A DNA stretch of 64,000 nucleotides. Source: Thermococcus piezophilus (lineage in GTDB: Archaea > Methanobacteriota_B > Thermococci > Thermococcales > Thermococcaceae). Below the pieces are notes generated by a model, which did no database searches, was not told where the DNA came from, and saw nothing but the letters and a program-made list of their open reading frames with translations. Made by a program: the position numbers and the translations under genes. Each line of letters starts with the position of its first letter. Within the stretch, counting starts at the first letter, position 1. The stretch spans positions 930,001-994,000 of the forward strand of contig NZ_CP015520.1 of NCBI RefSeq assembly GCF_001647085.1. Direction: 5' to 3'. This document shows, piece after piece, positions 27,886-34,347 of this stretch.

Positions 27886-28936
27886 TGTTAACAACCTCCA
27901 AAATTTTTTCTATTGTCTGTGTGCTGATTCTGGTTGGGGGTATGATCCTATAATACTCAATATCATCATCCAGATTTTCATCGAGTTTTCTCTTATAAGT
28001 TTCCCAGTGACGTGACAGAGGAGAATCCGGGAAGAAATAAGAATATTCATAAATATATCTGTTAAACAGAGGAAATTCTAACATTTGATTGTAAACGAGA
28101 TGATCGAGGACTTCTTCTTTTTTAGTCTCAATGATTTTTGGTTCTATTACATCTGTTCTCGGGAAGATAATAACCATTTTTTCGATTTTGGCCTTTTCGC
28201 ACATACTATTTATCACTCTCTTTGGATTTACTTTAGTGAAAAATTTTGCATACCCTTTAGTCATTCTATATATCAAATGTTTAATCTGCAATTCAATTTT
28301 TTGCTTTTGTGTTAGATTGTTCTTGATAATCGGAGCAAGATTATACGTAAATATGCTCAAAGAGGTTGGAAAGCTTAGTGCAGTACTTTTATGCAAAATC
28401 GTGAAATTATCTCCAAGAAAACCAAAACCATGTTCAACCAAATGTAGGGCTATTGTAGTTTTGCCTCCTCCTCCCCTTGTTGAAAATAAAATCGCCTTAT
28501 TATCCTTGCATAGTGATGATGCATGGATCATCGGATAGCCCATCTCCGCTAGTTTGAAATGTATTAGAAAATCTATGACATTCCCGACGATAAAAATCCT
28601 ACCTAGCGGGTTACAAGAAATCCTTATATGAGTCGTTGAAGCTTCTATTCCCTCAATTTCGAAGCTCCACTTAGCACCTTTATATTGCTCATGGGGAACA
28701 TAGATATAATCTTGGCCAAAATAATACTTTCCATCGCCAACATTGTAAGTATTTGAAAGCTTGGGTTTGAATTTACCAATTTCAAATATTATATCCAAGT
28801 TTTCGGGTTCATCTTCAACTTTAAAATTGGCATAGTGAACTTCAAATTTGTCCATAAGTCGGTTAATTATGCTTGTTTTATCAATTACTGCAAAATTAAG
28901 GATATTGTGGACAGAATAATAGTTCTTTTTTACCAT
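27872..28936 (-). CDS. HPr-kinase-like P-loop protein, copy 1
   Basis: This 354-residue protein shares the same domain order as the next gene: beta-rich N-terminal region (residues about 1-115), then GYPMIHASSLCKDNKAILFS, the P-loop RGGGGKTTIALHLVEHG and GFLGDNFTILHKSTALSFPT. The second acidic residue of the DD seen in its neighbour is Asn here. The start has GGAGGAG before it and overlaps the Alg14/13-like gene by 7 nt; the 3' end overlaps its paralogue by 14 nt, so the two must be co-translated. HPr-kinase-like proteins of this kind are found with glycan and peptide-modification clusters in bacteria, but their substrates are unproven. Confidence 0.8.
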   Translation of the reverse strand: MVKKNYYSVHNILNFAVIDKTSIINRLMDKFEVHYANFKVEDEPENLDIIFEIGKFKPKLSNTYNVGDGKYYFGQDYIYVPHEQYKGAKWSFEIEGIEASTTHIRISCNPLGRIFIVGNVIDFLIHFKLAEMGYPMIHASSLCKDNKAILFSTRGGGGKTTIALHLVEHGFGFLGDNFTILHKSTALSFPTSLSIFTYNLAPIIKNNLTQKQKIELQIKHLIYRMTKGYAKFFTKVNPKRVINSMCEKAKIEKMVIIFPRTDVIEPKIIETKKEEVLDHLVYNQMLEFPLFNRYIYEYSYFFPDSPLSRHWETYKRKLDENLDDDIEYYRIIPPTRISTQTIEKILEVVNNGTN

Positions 28937-29982
28937 ATTATCTCCTCCAAGGCTCTTTTTAAATTGTTAGGGAAGTTAGCCTCATTATTTTTGGAGATTT
29001 TTTCAATTTTTTTGGCAAGCTTGAGTAGTGTTTTTGTATAATTTGCAGGATAGTTTGCCAAGGAAGTTACAAGGGAATATAACTCTTCCTCAGTATGTGC
29101 CACTTCAGAAAGCCCACTATGCTTCATGAATTTTGCAATTTCTAATTGATGGTCATCATTGTGCTCTCCATATCGGCTCAATCTTGGAAAGAGTATCAAA
29201 ATCGCTCCATATTTCAGAGCAAGGATAATACTGCCCACTCCTCCATGTGATATAATGATCTTGGAATTCATATTAAAACGTATAATATCTTTGTATTCGG
29301 GAACAAACAAGAAATACTTAGCGTTTTTTGGATTATATTTGGTTCTTCCTTTTTGTATCACCATTTCGTAGAATTCCAGCTTAGGTGAAATCTCATCAAC
29401 TAGTTTAATTAACCTATCAAAAGGAGCCGTTCCTATTGTTACAAACACTACATTTTTCTTAGTCATTTTTGACTGATTAATATGCGCTCTTTTTGGTACT
29501 AACACATTTCCGAGGTATTTTGCTTTTGAATATCTTTCAGCTAGTTTTTTCCATTGAACAACAAATAAGTCCGAGATACGATATACAGCTTTTCCCGTAA
29601 ATGAGAGCTCATCAATTCTACAGACGCTCTCTATGTACACCTTTTTTATATTCAAAAGACTCGCAATGTAAAACGCTGGAATTGCAATTTCAGAACCAGT
29701 TGATATCAAAATATCCGGTCTCTCTTTTAGTAATATATGGAGCTCCTTAATAAAGAGTAGGAAAAAATGGGCAAAAAGTATAATACTCCTTTTTATTCCT
29801 GCTACTCCGGGATACTTAATAAGCAGATTTTCAATTCTATAAATTTTTTTTATTTCTTTGGGCAGATTCAAAAAGTTTTCATTGTATGTTATCAAAAAGA
29901 TTTCATGCTCTCTAAATGCACTTGTTAATTGTAATATCTCTGTCAAATGTCCTCCAGGTGAGCATATGATTCCTATTTTCAT
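28930..29982 (-). CDS. Fused Alg14/Alg13-like (PssD-PssE) glycosyltransferase
   Basis: The 350-residue protein joins two parts that are usually separate. Residues ~1-170 match the membrane-recruiting Alg14/PssD half (IGIICSPGGHLTEILQLTSA, then a hydrophobic FFLLFIKELHILL anchor). Residues ~175-340 match the catalytic Alg13/PssE half (VFVTIGTAPFDRLIKLVDEI, then IISHGGVGSIILALKYG, the donor-binding site). Together these add the second sugar to a lipid-linked first sugar at the cytoplasmic face. The fusion makes a self-contained enzyme. Confidence 0.88.
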   Translation of the reverse strand: MKIGIICSPGGHLTEILQLTSAFREHEIFLITYNENFLNLPKEIKKIYRIENLLIKYPGVAGIKRSIILFAHFFLLFIKELHILLKERPDILISTGSEIAIPAFYIASLLNIKKVYIESVCRIDELSFTGKAVYRISDLFVVQWKKLAERYSKAKYLGNVLVPKRAHINQSKMTKKNVVFVTIGTAPFDRLIKLVDEISPKLEFYEMVIQKGRTKYNPKNAKYFLFVPEYKDIIRFNMNSKIIISHGGVGSIILALKYGAILILFPRLSRYGEHNDDHQLEIAKFMKHSGLSEVAHTEEELYSLVTSLANYPANYTKTLLKLAKKIEKISKNNEANFPNNLKRALEEIIW

Positions 29983-31142
29983 TTTATGCTTTCCTCCAGT
30001 ATGTTTTCTTGCATCTCTAGTATCCGTTTCCAGTCATATTTTTCTTTTACAAACGTTCTCCCAATTTTCTTGAAGGATTTCTTTAGTTCGTTATTATTGT
30101 AAAGCGACAAGATTTTTTCTTCCCATTCTTTGGCTGTATTTGCATAAAGTACTTTCTCTCTAGCAATATCAACAACCGCAGGCAACGGTGTGGATATAAC
30201 AGGCCTCTCACATGCCATATACTCGAATAATTTGAGGGGCAGGGCATGTTCAGTTATAGAGTTTAGCTTAAACGGGATGACTCCTACATCCATCGCGGAG
30301 ATGTAGATAGGCACCTTAGAGTAGGGAACATTGGCGACAAATCTAACTTTTTCGATAACACCATATCTCTTTGCAAGCTCTATATTTTCTCGATATCTGC
30401 CCTCTTTCCCTACAACTACGAATATAATATCTTCTGGGAGTTTTCTTAGGGCTTGATATATGGGTTCAAAGTCAACCCACTCTCTCAACACTCCAACATA
30501 ACCAATGACAAAATAATCCTCTAAACCAAATTGAGACTTAGTGTTACCATAATCTTTAAATAGCTCAGTGTCTACGCCATTTGGCAGAACTACAGTCTTA
30601 TTATCAGGAATGTTGTACTTTTCTTTTAGGTGACTATTTGTAACAGTGATTTTTTTAGATAATTTAATGTTTCTCTTTAAAATTTCTTTTCCTACTCTTG
30701 CGCCGATAGGTCTTAATGGTCTTGGTATTTGGGGAGACTCGCTTATCATCCCAACCAAATCGTCTGCAAGGTCAAATATTGTAGGAACGCTCTGTTTTAA
30801 TAGAGATTTGGTCGCAAAATATCCGAGGGTAAGGCTGTTGTAATTTATGTGAACATCAAAGGATCTATTTTTGAGCAGACGCTTAATAGCAAAATAGGAA
30901 TAAACATTTTCTTGGATAACTGGGCTAACTTTTTTGTCTGTTATATACATTATGTCTACTCGTTCTAGTATCTTTTCCCATTCTTTACTGTATTTTTCAA
31001 AGTTGTGCTGTTTTCCTTTCCACCAATCATTAATGCTAACTAAGGTTATATCATGATTCTTGGAGAGATATCTTACAAATTGGTGAGGTCTGTTGTGCTG
31101 TGATTTAACAAGGTCTACTATTGAAGTCATTAATATGTCCAT
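29979..31142 (-). CDS. Glycosyltransferase family 4
   Basis: The 387-residue GT-B protein has the donor-binding domain at residues ~200-360: YFVIGYVGVLREWVDFEPIY, FVVVGKEGRYRENIELAKRY, then VGVIPFKLNSITEHALPLKL with EYMACERPVISTPLPAVVD, the second part of the EX7E-like nucleotide-sugar motif. The N-terminal acceptor domain mentions no signal peptide. The stop overlaps the next gene's start by 4 nt (ATGA). It is near the 5' end of the minus-strand glycan operon. Confidence 0.9.
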   Translation of the reverse strand: MDILMTSIVDLVKSQHNRPHQFVRYLSKNHDITLVSINDWWKGKQHNFEKYSKEWEKILERVDIMYITDKKVSPVIQENVYSYFAIKRLLKNRSFDVHINYNSLTLGYFATKSLLKQSVPTIFDLADDLVGMISESPQIPRPLRPIGARVGKEILKRNIKLSKKITVTNSHLKEKYNIPDNKTVVLPNGVDTELFKDYGNTKSQFGLEDYFVIGYVGVLREWVDFEPIYQALRKLPEDIIFVVVGKEGRYRENIELAKRYGVIEKVRFVANVPYSKVPIYISAMDVGVIPFKLNSITEHALPLKLFEYMACERPVISTPLPAVVDIAREKVLYANTAKEWEEKILSLYNNNELKKSFKKIGRTFVKEKYDWKRILEMQENILEESIK

Positions 31143-31148
31143 AGTGTT

Positions 31149-32033
31149 TTAATCCCTCCTAACCATCTTTGCTAAAACGTTTAACGTCAGCCCGGCGATA
31201 AACAGCTGAATTCCTATGAGTGCAAAAATCCCCGCGGCTATTGCCTGGGTCAGGAAAACTCTTCCGCCCTCCCAGTAGGGCTCCAGTGCAAGGTATGCAA
31301 GTACTCCCGCGGTTATGAAGCTTATCATACTCAGGGCACCGAATAACAACAGGGGCCTTCTGTAGCCGATTAAACTCACGACCTCCATTAACACGCCAAG
31401 GCCATGGGCTACCGGGTGCTTTTTATGCCTGTTCGGCACGTCGTACCTTACATTTATAGGGACTTCCTTAATTCTTAATCCCTTCTCCGATAGCTCTGCT
31501 ATCATCTCGCTCTCAACGTTATAGCCCGAGAAATTTAAACTTAACGATTCCAGGGCTTTTCTGTTCAAAGCCCTGAACCCGCTCTGTGAATCGGTTACCT
31601 TAACTTCGGAGGCCATGTTCGTGGTCAGGTTTAAAACGCCCAACCCGATTCGCCTGTAGAACGGGATGTTTTTATGTGCCCCGTTTAGATACCTCGAACC
31701 TATAACGAGATCCGCCTCGCCCTTCATTATCGGCTCCAATACGAGTGGAATCTTATCTGGATCATGCTGTCCGTCGGCATCAATGCAAACGACGGCATCG
31801 TAACCCTTGGCCAATGCATACTCAAACCCCGTCCTGAGGGCGTTCCCCTTCCCTCTGTTGGTCTCGTGCCTTAAAACAGTCGCTCCCGCCTTCTTAGCGA
31901 TCTCATGAGTCCTATCTTTGGAGCCATCGTCAACTACCAGAACTTCCCCGTACTTTTTGGCCAGAGCAACGACCGAGCCGATGGTTAACTCTTCATTATA
32001 CGCTGGGATGATGATTAGGATTTTGTGTTCCAT
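31149..32033 (-). CDS. Polyprenol-phosphate sugar synthase (DPM-like GT2)
   Basis: This ~294-residue GT2 enzyme has IIIPAYNEELTIGSVVALAK at the N-terminus, VVDDGSKDRT, CIDADGQHDPDKIP (the DxD metal site), SRYLNGAHKN, and a GFRALNRKALESL catalytic-site loop. Two C-terminal membrane helices (residues ~225-290) anchor it. Such enzymes charge dolichol phosphate with mannose or glucose, providing the lipid donor for extracytoplasmic glycosylation. The start at 32033 has GGTGAGTGTC before it; the GTG at 32042 lies inside that ribosome-binding site. It is the first gene of the minus-strand cluster and its base composition is closer to the chromosome than that of the genes after it. Confidence 0.92.
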   Translation of the reverse strand: MEHKILIIIPAYNEELTIGSVVALAKKYGEVLVVDDGSKDRTHEIAKKAGATVLRHETNRGKGNALRTGFEYALAKGYDAVVCIDADGQHDPDKIPLVLEPIMKGEADLVIGSRYLNGAHKNIPFYRRIGLGVLNLTTNMASEVKVTDSQSGFRALNRKALESLSLNFSGYNVESEMIAELSEKGLRIKEVPINVRYDVPNRHKKHPVAHGLGVLMEVVSLIGYRRPLLLFGALSMISFITAGVLAYLALEPYWEGGRVFLTQAIAAGIFALIGIQLFIAGLTLNVLAKMVRRD

Positions 32034-32042
32034 GACACTCAC

Positions 32043-32430
32043 CGGTGAAATCGTTACAATATCTTTAAATTAACATTATAAATTTTAGCCAAGGGTATCA
32101 TTTGCTAACCTGAAACATAATACGTATATTCTATCTTTTAAGTTTTTCTAACCATGGGAGATATTTTGGTTCGCATGTGGAACGTCATTTGATGGAAATC
32201 GTCCTGAAGGATGTCAGATTAGAACATTTCTTTAACATTGTGGTACTTGAAGACTACTATTCATGCTGAAACTTGAATAATGTTCCCCTCTGGACATCCA
32301 AAGGACATCTTAATGACGTTCGGATCATCCACTGTGGCCGGAATTCTACGCTAGTTTATTTCAATCCCCCGCCCGTAGTCTCATGGGCATCTGCCATTGT
32401 CCGGGTGTCGCTGTTCCCATCACCGAAAAC
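32043..32430. other. Intergenic region with a possible gene scrap
   Basis: No complete gene is visible in this ~390-base stretch between the glycan operon and the tRNA promoter. On the minus strand 32261-32347 reads as 28 protein-like residues (PATVDDPNVIKMSFGCPEGN near its middle) to a stop, without a start codon, so it may be the C-terminal scrap of a lost gene that I do not recognise. The rest is AT-rich and contains the promoter region of the minus-strand operon near 32060-32110. Confidence 0.35.
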
Positions 32431-32438
32431 TTTTTAAA
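32431..32438 (+). promoter_or_regulatory. TATA box of the tRNA-Glu/tRNA-Ile unit
   Basis: TTTTTAAA preceded by a purine-rich CGAAAAC BRE-like element stands about 28 bp before the first tRNA base, the spacing expected for an archaeal tRNA promoter that produces a nearly leaderless transcript. The second tRNA has no separate promoter and follows after 13 nt. Confidence 0.55.
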
Positions 32439-32465
32439 TCCTCTTCCCTCCCTAATTTCGGACAC

Positions 32466-32543
32466 GCCCCGGTGGTGTAGCCCGGTCAATCATGCGGGAC
32501 TCTCGATCCCGCGACCCGGGTTCAAATCCCGGCCGGGGCACCA
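32466..32543 (+). tRNA. tRNA-Glu (anticodon CTC)
   Basis: The 78-nt gene folds as a cloverleaf: acceptor GCCCCGG with CCGGGGC, anticodon stem CGGGA/TCCCG with loop CTCTCGA (anticodon CTC, U33 and purine 37 in place), T-arm CCGGG TTCAAAT CCCGG, discriminator A and an encoded CCA. It decodes GAG. It is co-transcribed with the tRNA-Ile that follows 13 nt later. Confidence 0.93.
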
Positions 32544-32556
32544 AAACCTTTCTCGC

Positions 32557-32633
32557 GGGCCCGTGGCTCAGCCTGGTCAGAGCGCCCGCTGATAAGCGGG
32601 AGGTCCGGGGTTCGAAGCCCCGCGGGCCCACCA
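32557..32633 (+). tRNA. tRNA-Ile (anticodon GAT) with a short anticodon loop
   Basis: Acceptor GGGCCCG/CGGGCCC, T-arm CGGGG TTCGAAG CCCCG and encoded CCA are perfect. The anticodon arm is CCCGC - TGATAA - GCGGG, so the loop has six bases instead of seven; the base expected at position 32 (usually C, giving CTGATAA) is missing. Identity is set by GAT flanked by T33. The total is 77 nt where 78 would be expected. A six-base loop would be unusual for a tRNA that is normally essential and single copy, so a missing base in the sequence is possible. Confidence 0.85.
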
Positions 32634-32640
32634 GTTTTAC

Positions 32641-32662
32641 AAACTTCGCCTTCGCGAAGTTT
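32641..32662 (+). terminator. Hairpin after the tRNA pair
   Basis: AAACTTCGC (32641-32649) and GCGAAGTTT (32654-32662) form a perfect 9-bp stem with loop CTTC, 7 nt beyond the tRNA-Ile CCA. It may aid 3'-end formation or processing of the tRNA transcript. No long T-run follows, so classical terminator function is not certain. Confidence 0.4.
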
Positions 32663-32733
32663 GACCAAGGTTGGTAGCTCCTTTTTGAGGTGCAAGTTCT
32701 TGAGAGGTTTCTTACATTAAAAGCATTGTTTTA

Positions 32734-32845
32734 AGTGAGAACCTATCTAAGGACTCATCGTAAAGGGTTTAGCCATAAAAAGACGCCCGTAGGGCGTCAG
32801 AGGAAGTAAACCCACTTCAAGGACTCCCCTAAACAGGTTCTCACT
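32734..32845 (+). ncRNA. Candidate structured RNA with three nested stems
   Basis: Three complementary pairs are nested in order: AGTGAGAACCT 32734-32744 with AGGTTCTCACT 32835-32845 (11 bp), GGGTTTA 32765-32771 with TAAACCC 32807-32813 (7 bp), and GACGCCC 32782-32788 with GGGCGTC 32792-32798 (7 bp, loop GTA). The two internal loops both contain AAGGACTC (32749-32756 and 32819-32826). This 112-base domain would fold as one long irregular hairpin on either strand; the strand is assigned only because the tRNAs upstream read this way. No open frame crosses it. It does not match RNase P, SRP or a C/D-box RNA as far as I can see. Confidence 0.4.
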
Positions 32846-33415
32846 CAAAAAGGAAACTTCAACTTGGAAAACCAACTCGTAATAACGCCTTTAGTGATGA
32901 GCTACGAACTTTTGGTGAAGCTTTTTTCAAAAGCTTCAGCGCTGGCGGAAAGATGGCGTGTAATTTTAAATGTACTTGCTTTAGAGTGGTTCACTCTTTA
33001 ATCACCAATTTTGTAGGATTTCACTTCCGACAAGGCGTTCAAAGAACGCCAGAATGAGAGTGAAACTGTTGAATGGGCGGGTTTTAAAGTTAAACCACCA
33101 TTCTAAGGGCGATTTTAATGTGCACGCTTTAAGTTCCAGCCAAGTTGACAAAAAGGGAAATCTTTTGGTCAAACTTTGCTCTGCTTAACGAAACTTAACG
33201 AATGTACGGACAGTTTGGGTGCTAGCCTTCAGCAACCTTTGCTGGACAAAGTTTCAGTGCTGGCGGAAGGTTTGCGCGTGGTTCTAGGGACACTGTCCTT
33301 CGGAGATTATAAGACAGAAACCAAGTTAATCTCCACCAAATTTGGGCTCTAGTCTGTTCAAGTCGACTAAAACATGGGGGATTTTGTTCTGTTTGGACAG
33401 ACTATAATGTGGTGA
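32846..33415. repeat. Gene-free stretch packed with inverted repeats
   Basis: At least seven further stems follow in series: GAAGCTTTT/AAAAGCTTC (32917-32937), AGAGTG/CACTCT (32983-32997), TTTCACT/AGTGAAA (33019-33065) enclosing GGCGTTC/GAACGCC (33034-33050), GAATGG/CCATTC (33071-33103) enclosing GGTTT/AAACC, TTGACAAAAAG/CTTTTGGTCAA with one mismatch (33145-33172), GGACAGT/ACTGTCC (33208-33298) enclosing CAGCAA/TTGCTG, GGAGATTA/TAATCTCC (33302-33334), and a 12-bp arm pair (33351-33362 with 33392-33403) that pairs fully if G-U is allowed. A core CAG(C/T)GCTGGCGGAA occurs twice (32937-32950, 33255-33268). CTTAACGAA is tandem at 33184-33202. No protein-like frame was found. An RNA family, or decayed transposon ends, could produce this. 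Confidence 0.45.
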
Positions 33416-33430
33416 GGATCTTTCCTCAGG

Positions 33431-33538
33431 AGCGGGGAGAGCCGGATTCTTGTCCTCTACGGCCTCCGTGATGTTGGGAAGACAACGATGCTTGCCCGGG
33501 TAAGGAATTTTAGTTTCATTGAACTAGAGCCCGGTTAA
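33431..33538 (+). pseudogene. Fragment of an archaeal P-loop ATPase
   Basis: One frame reads SGESRILVLYGLRDVGKTTM, then LARV and ends at a TAA about 30 codons later. The LYGLRxxGKTTML pattern is the Walker A strand-loop of the archaeal ATPase family (MTH1475-like, often mobile or toxin-associated in Thermococcales). Everything after the P-loop is gone, so only ~35 codons of the N-terminus survive. The end overlaps the 3' end of the split MazF gene on the other strand. Confidence 0.55.
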
Positions 33539-33906
33539 AAATAGTTTTCTCAGGCTGGCTCTAACATCATCGATTTTTTCAGGGTACAGCATCCCCATTC
33601 TGGTCCGGACTTCACGTTTTGAGACGGAGAACATAATGTGCGGCTTTATGAGGCTCGGCCGGATAAAGGCCCCCCATAAAGGCAAACGTCATCTCCCGTT
33701 ATTTCAACATTGTACTCCTTGAACCCGCTCCCAAGTTTGGACGTTATTTGGCAGACCACGATGCTGTTGCTGACTCTGTTGAACTTTGAGTTTGAGAGGA
33801 TCAAAACGGGGCGGGGCTTCTTCTGTGCCGAGTCGGTAAAAGGAAAGGCCACCGTAATAATCTCCCACTGCTGGAGATCTCCTTTGGGCTCACATCTCTG
33901 GCTCAT
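33524..33906 (-). pseudogene. MazF/PemK-family toxin, split by one frameshift
   Basis: The first frame gives the N-terminal two thirds of a MazF-like endoribonuclease: GDLQQWEIITVAFPFTDSAQ, then KPRPVLILSNSKFN and NSIVVCQITSK. After a run of six C on the plus strand (about 33670-33675) the frame changes and continues as IRPSLIKPHIMFSVSKREVR to a TAG at 33524-33526. A seventh base in that run restores a complete ~125-residue toxin. The 5' end overlaps the antitoxin gene by 17 nt. The N-terminal Arg/Pro/Val core of the RNase fold is intact. A sequencing error in the homopolymer would make the gene functional. Confidence 0.75.
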
Positions 33907-34171
33907 ACTTCACACCCTTAACCTCGCTCCAGTACTCGTCGGCCTCGCTTTCCCAATCCTCGGCAAGGATGGGCTCTACCATCTTCTGGATAGCTTTCAG
34001 GTACTCTTCATCCTTGGTCTCCTTTGGGAGGAATTTGTTTCTCATTATGAAGTCCCTGAGGGCCTCTTTGATGACCTCACTCCTGCTGGAGTAGTACCCC
34101 GCCTGAACCAGCCGGTCTATTTCGGCCACTAGTGCCGGGGGAATCCTGGCGGTGATCTTCACGCTGGCACC
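33890..34171 (-). CDS. Ribbon-helix-helix antitoxin (MazE/CopG type)
   Basis: The ~93-residue protein has an N-terminal RHH DNA-binding domain (SVKITARIPPALVAEIDRLV, then SSRSEVIKEALRDFI) and an acidic C-terminal tail (EDWESEADEYWSEVKG) of the type that occludes a toxin's active site. The start at 34171 follows GGTGAT by 5 nt; the GTG or ATG at 34186 overlaps that element. It overlaps the MazF-like gene and precedes it, the usual antitoxin-first order. Paired direct repeats over the start region suggest autoregulation. Confidence 0.85.
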   Translation of the reverse strand, partial: GASVKITARIPPALVAEIDRLVQAGYYSSRSEVIKEALRDFIMRNKFLPKETKDEEYLKAIQKMVEPILAEDWESEADEYWSEVKGVKYEPEM

Positions 34172-34199
34172 CATTTGTATCACCATTTAACCCATTTGT
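34169..34199. promoter_or_regulatory. Direct repeats at the antitoxin start, candidate operator
   Basis: ACCCATTTGT occurs at 34169-34178 and again at 34190-34199, 21 bp apart, so both copies face the same side of the helix. The first overlaps the antitoxin start codon. Two ribbon-helix-helix dimers bound side by side would fit this spacing. Confidence 0.45.
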
Positions 34200-34224
34200 C
34201 CGACATCATAAAAAGGTTTCCACA

Positions 34225-34281
34225 GGGGGCGGAGCCCCCCAGTAATTCAAATAAAACCGGGGTGCGGGGTGGAACCCCGCA
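34225..34281. repeat. Two GC-rich hairpins with GGA loops
   Basis: GGGGGC-GGA-GCCCCC (34225-34239) and TGCGGGGT-GGA-ACCCCGCA (34263-34281) are perfect 6-bp and 8-bp stems with the same loop, separated by 23 mostly A/T bases. They lie upstream of both the antitoxin gene and the broken AbiEi-like gene. They could act as terminators for transcripts entering from either side or as an RNA element. Confidence 0.4.
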
Positions 34282-34347
34282 TCTCACCCTATCAAGTGAG
34301 TAGTTATAGAATGCCATAGGTTATACCCATTTAACCTCATTCCAAAA

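Noticed and set aside
32734-32845. Assignment of the three-stem element to RNase P or SRP RNA
   Set aside because: Universal conserved segments of these RNAs are missing and the element is too short.
32641-33415. CRISPR array
   Set aside because: No repeat of 24-37 bases recurs at regular spacing; the repeats here are inverted and all different.
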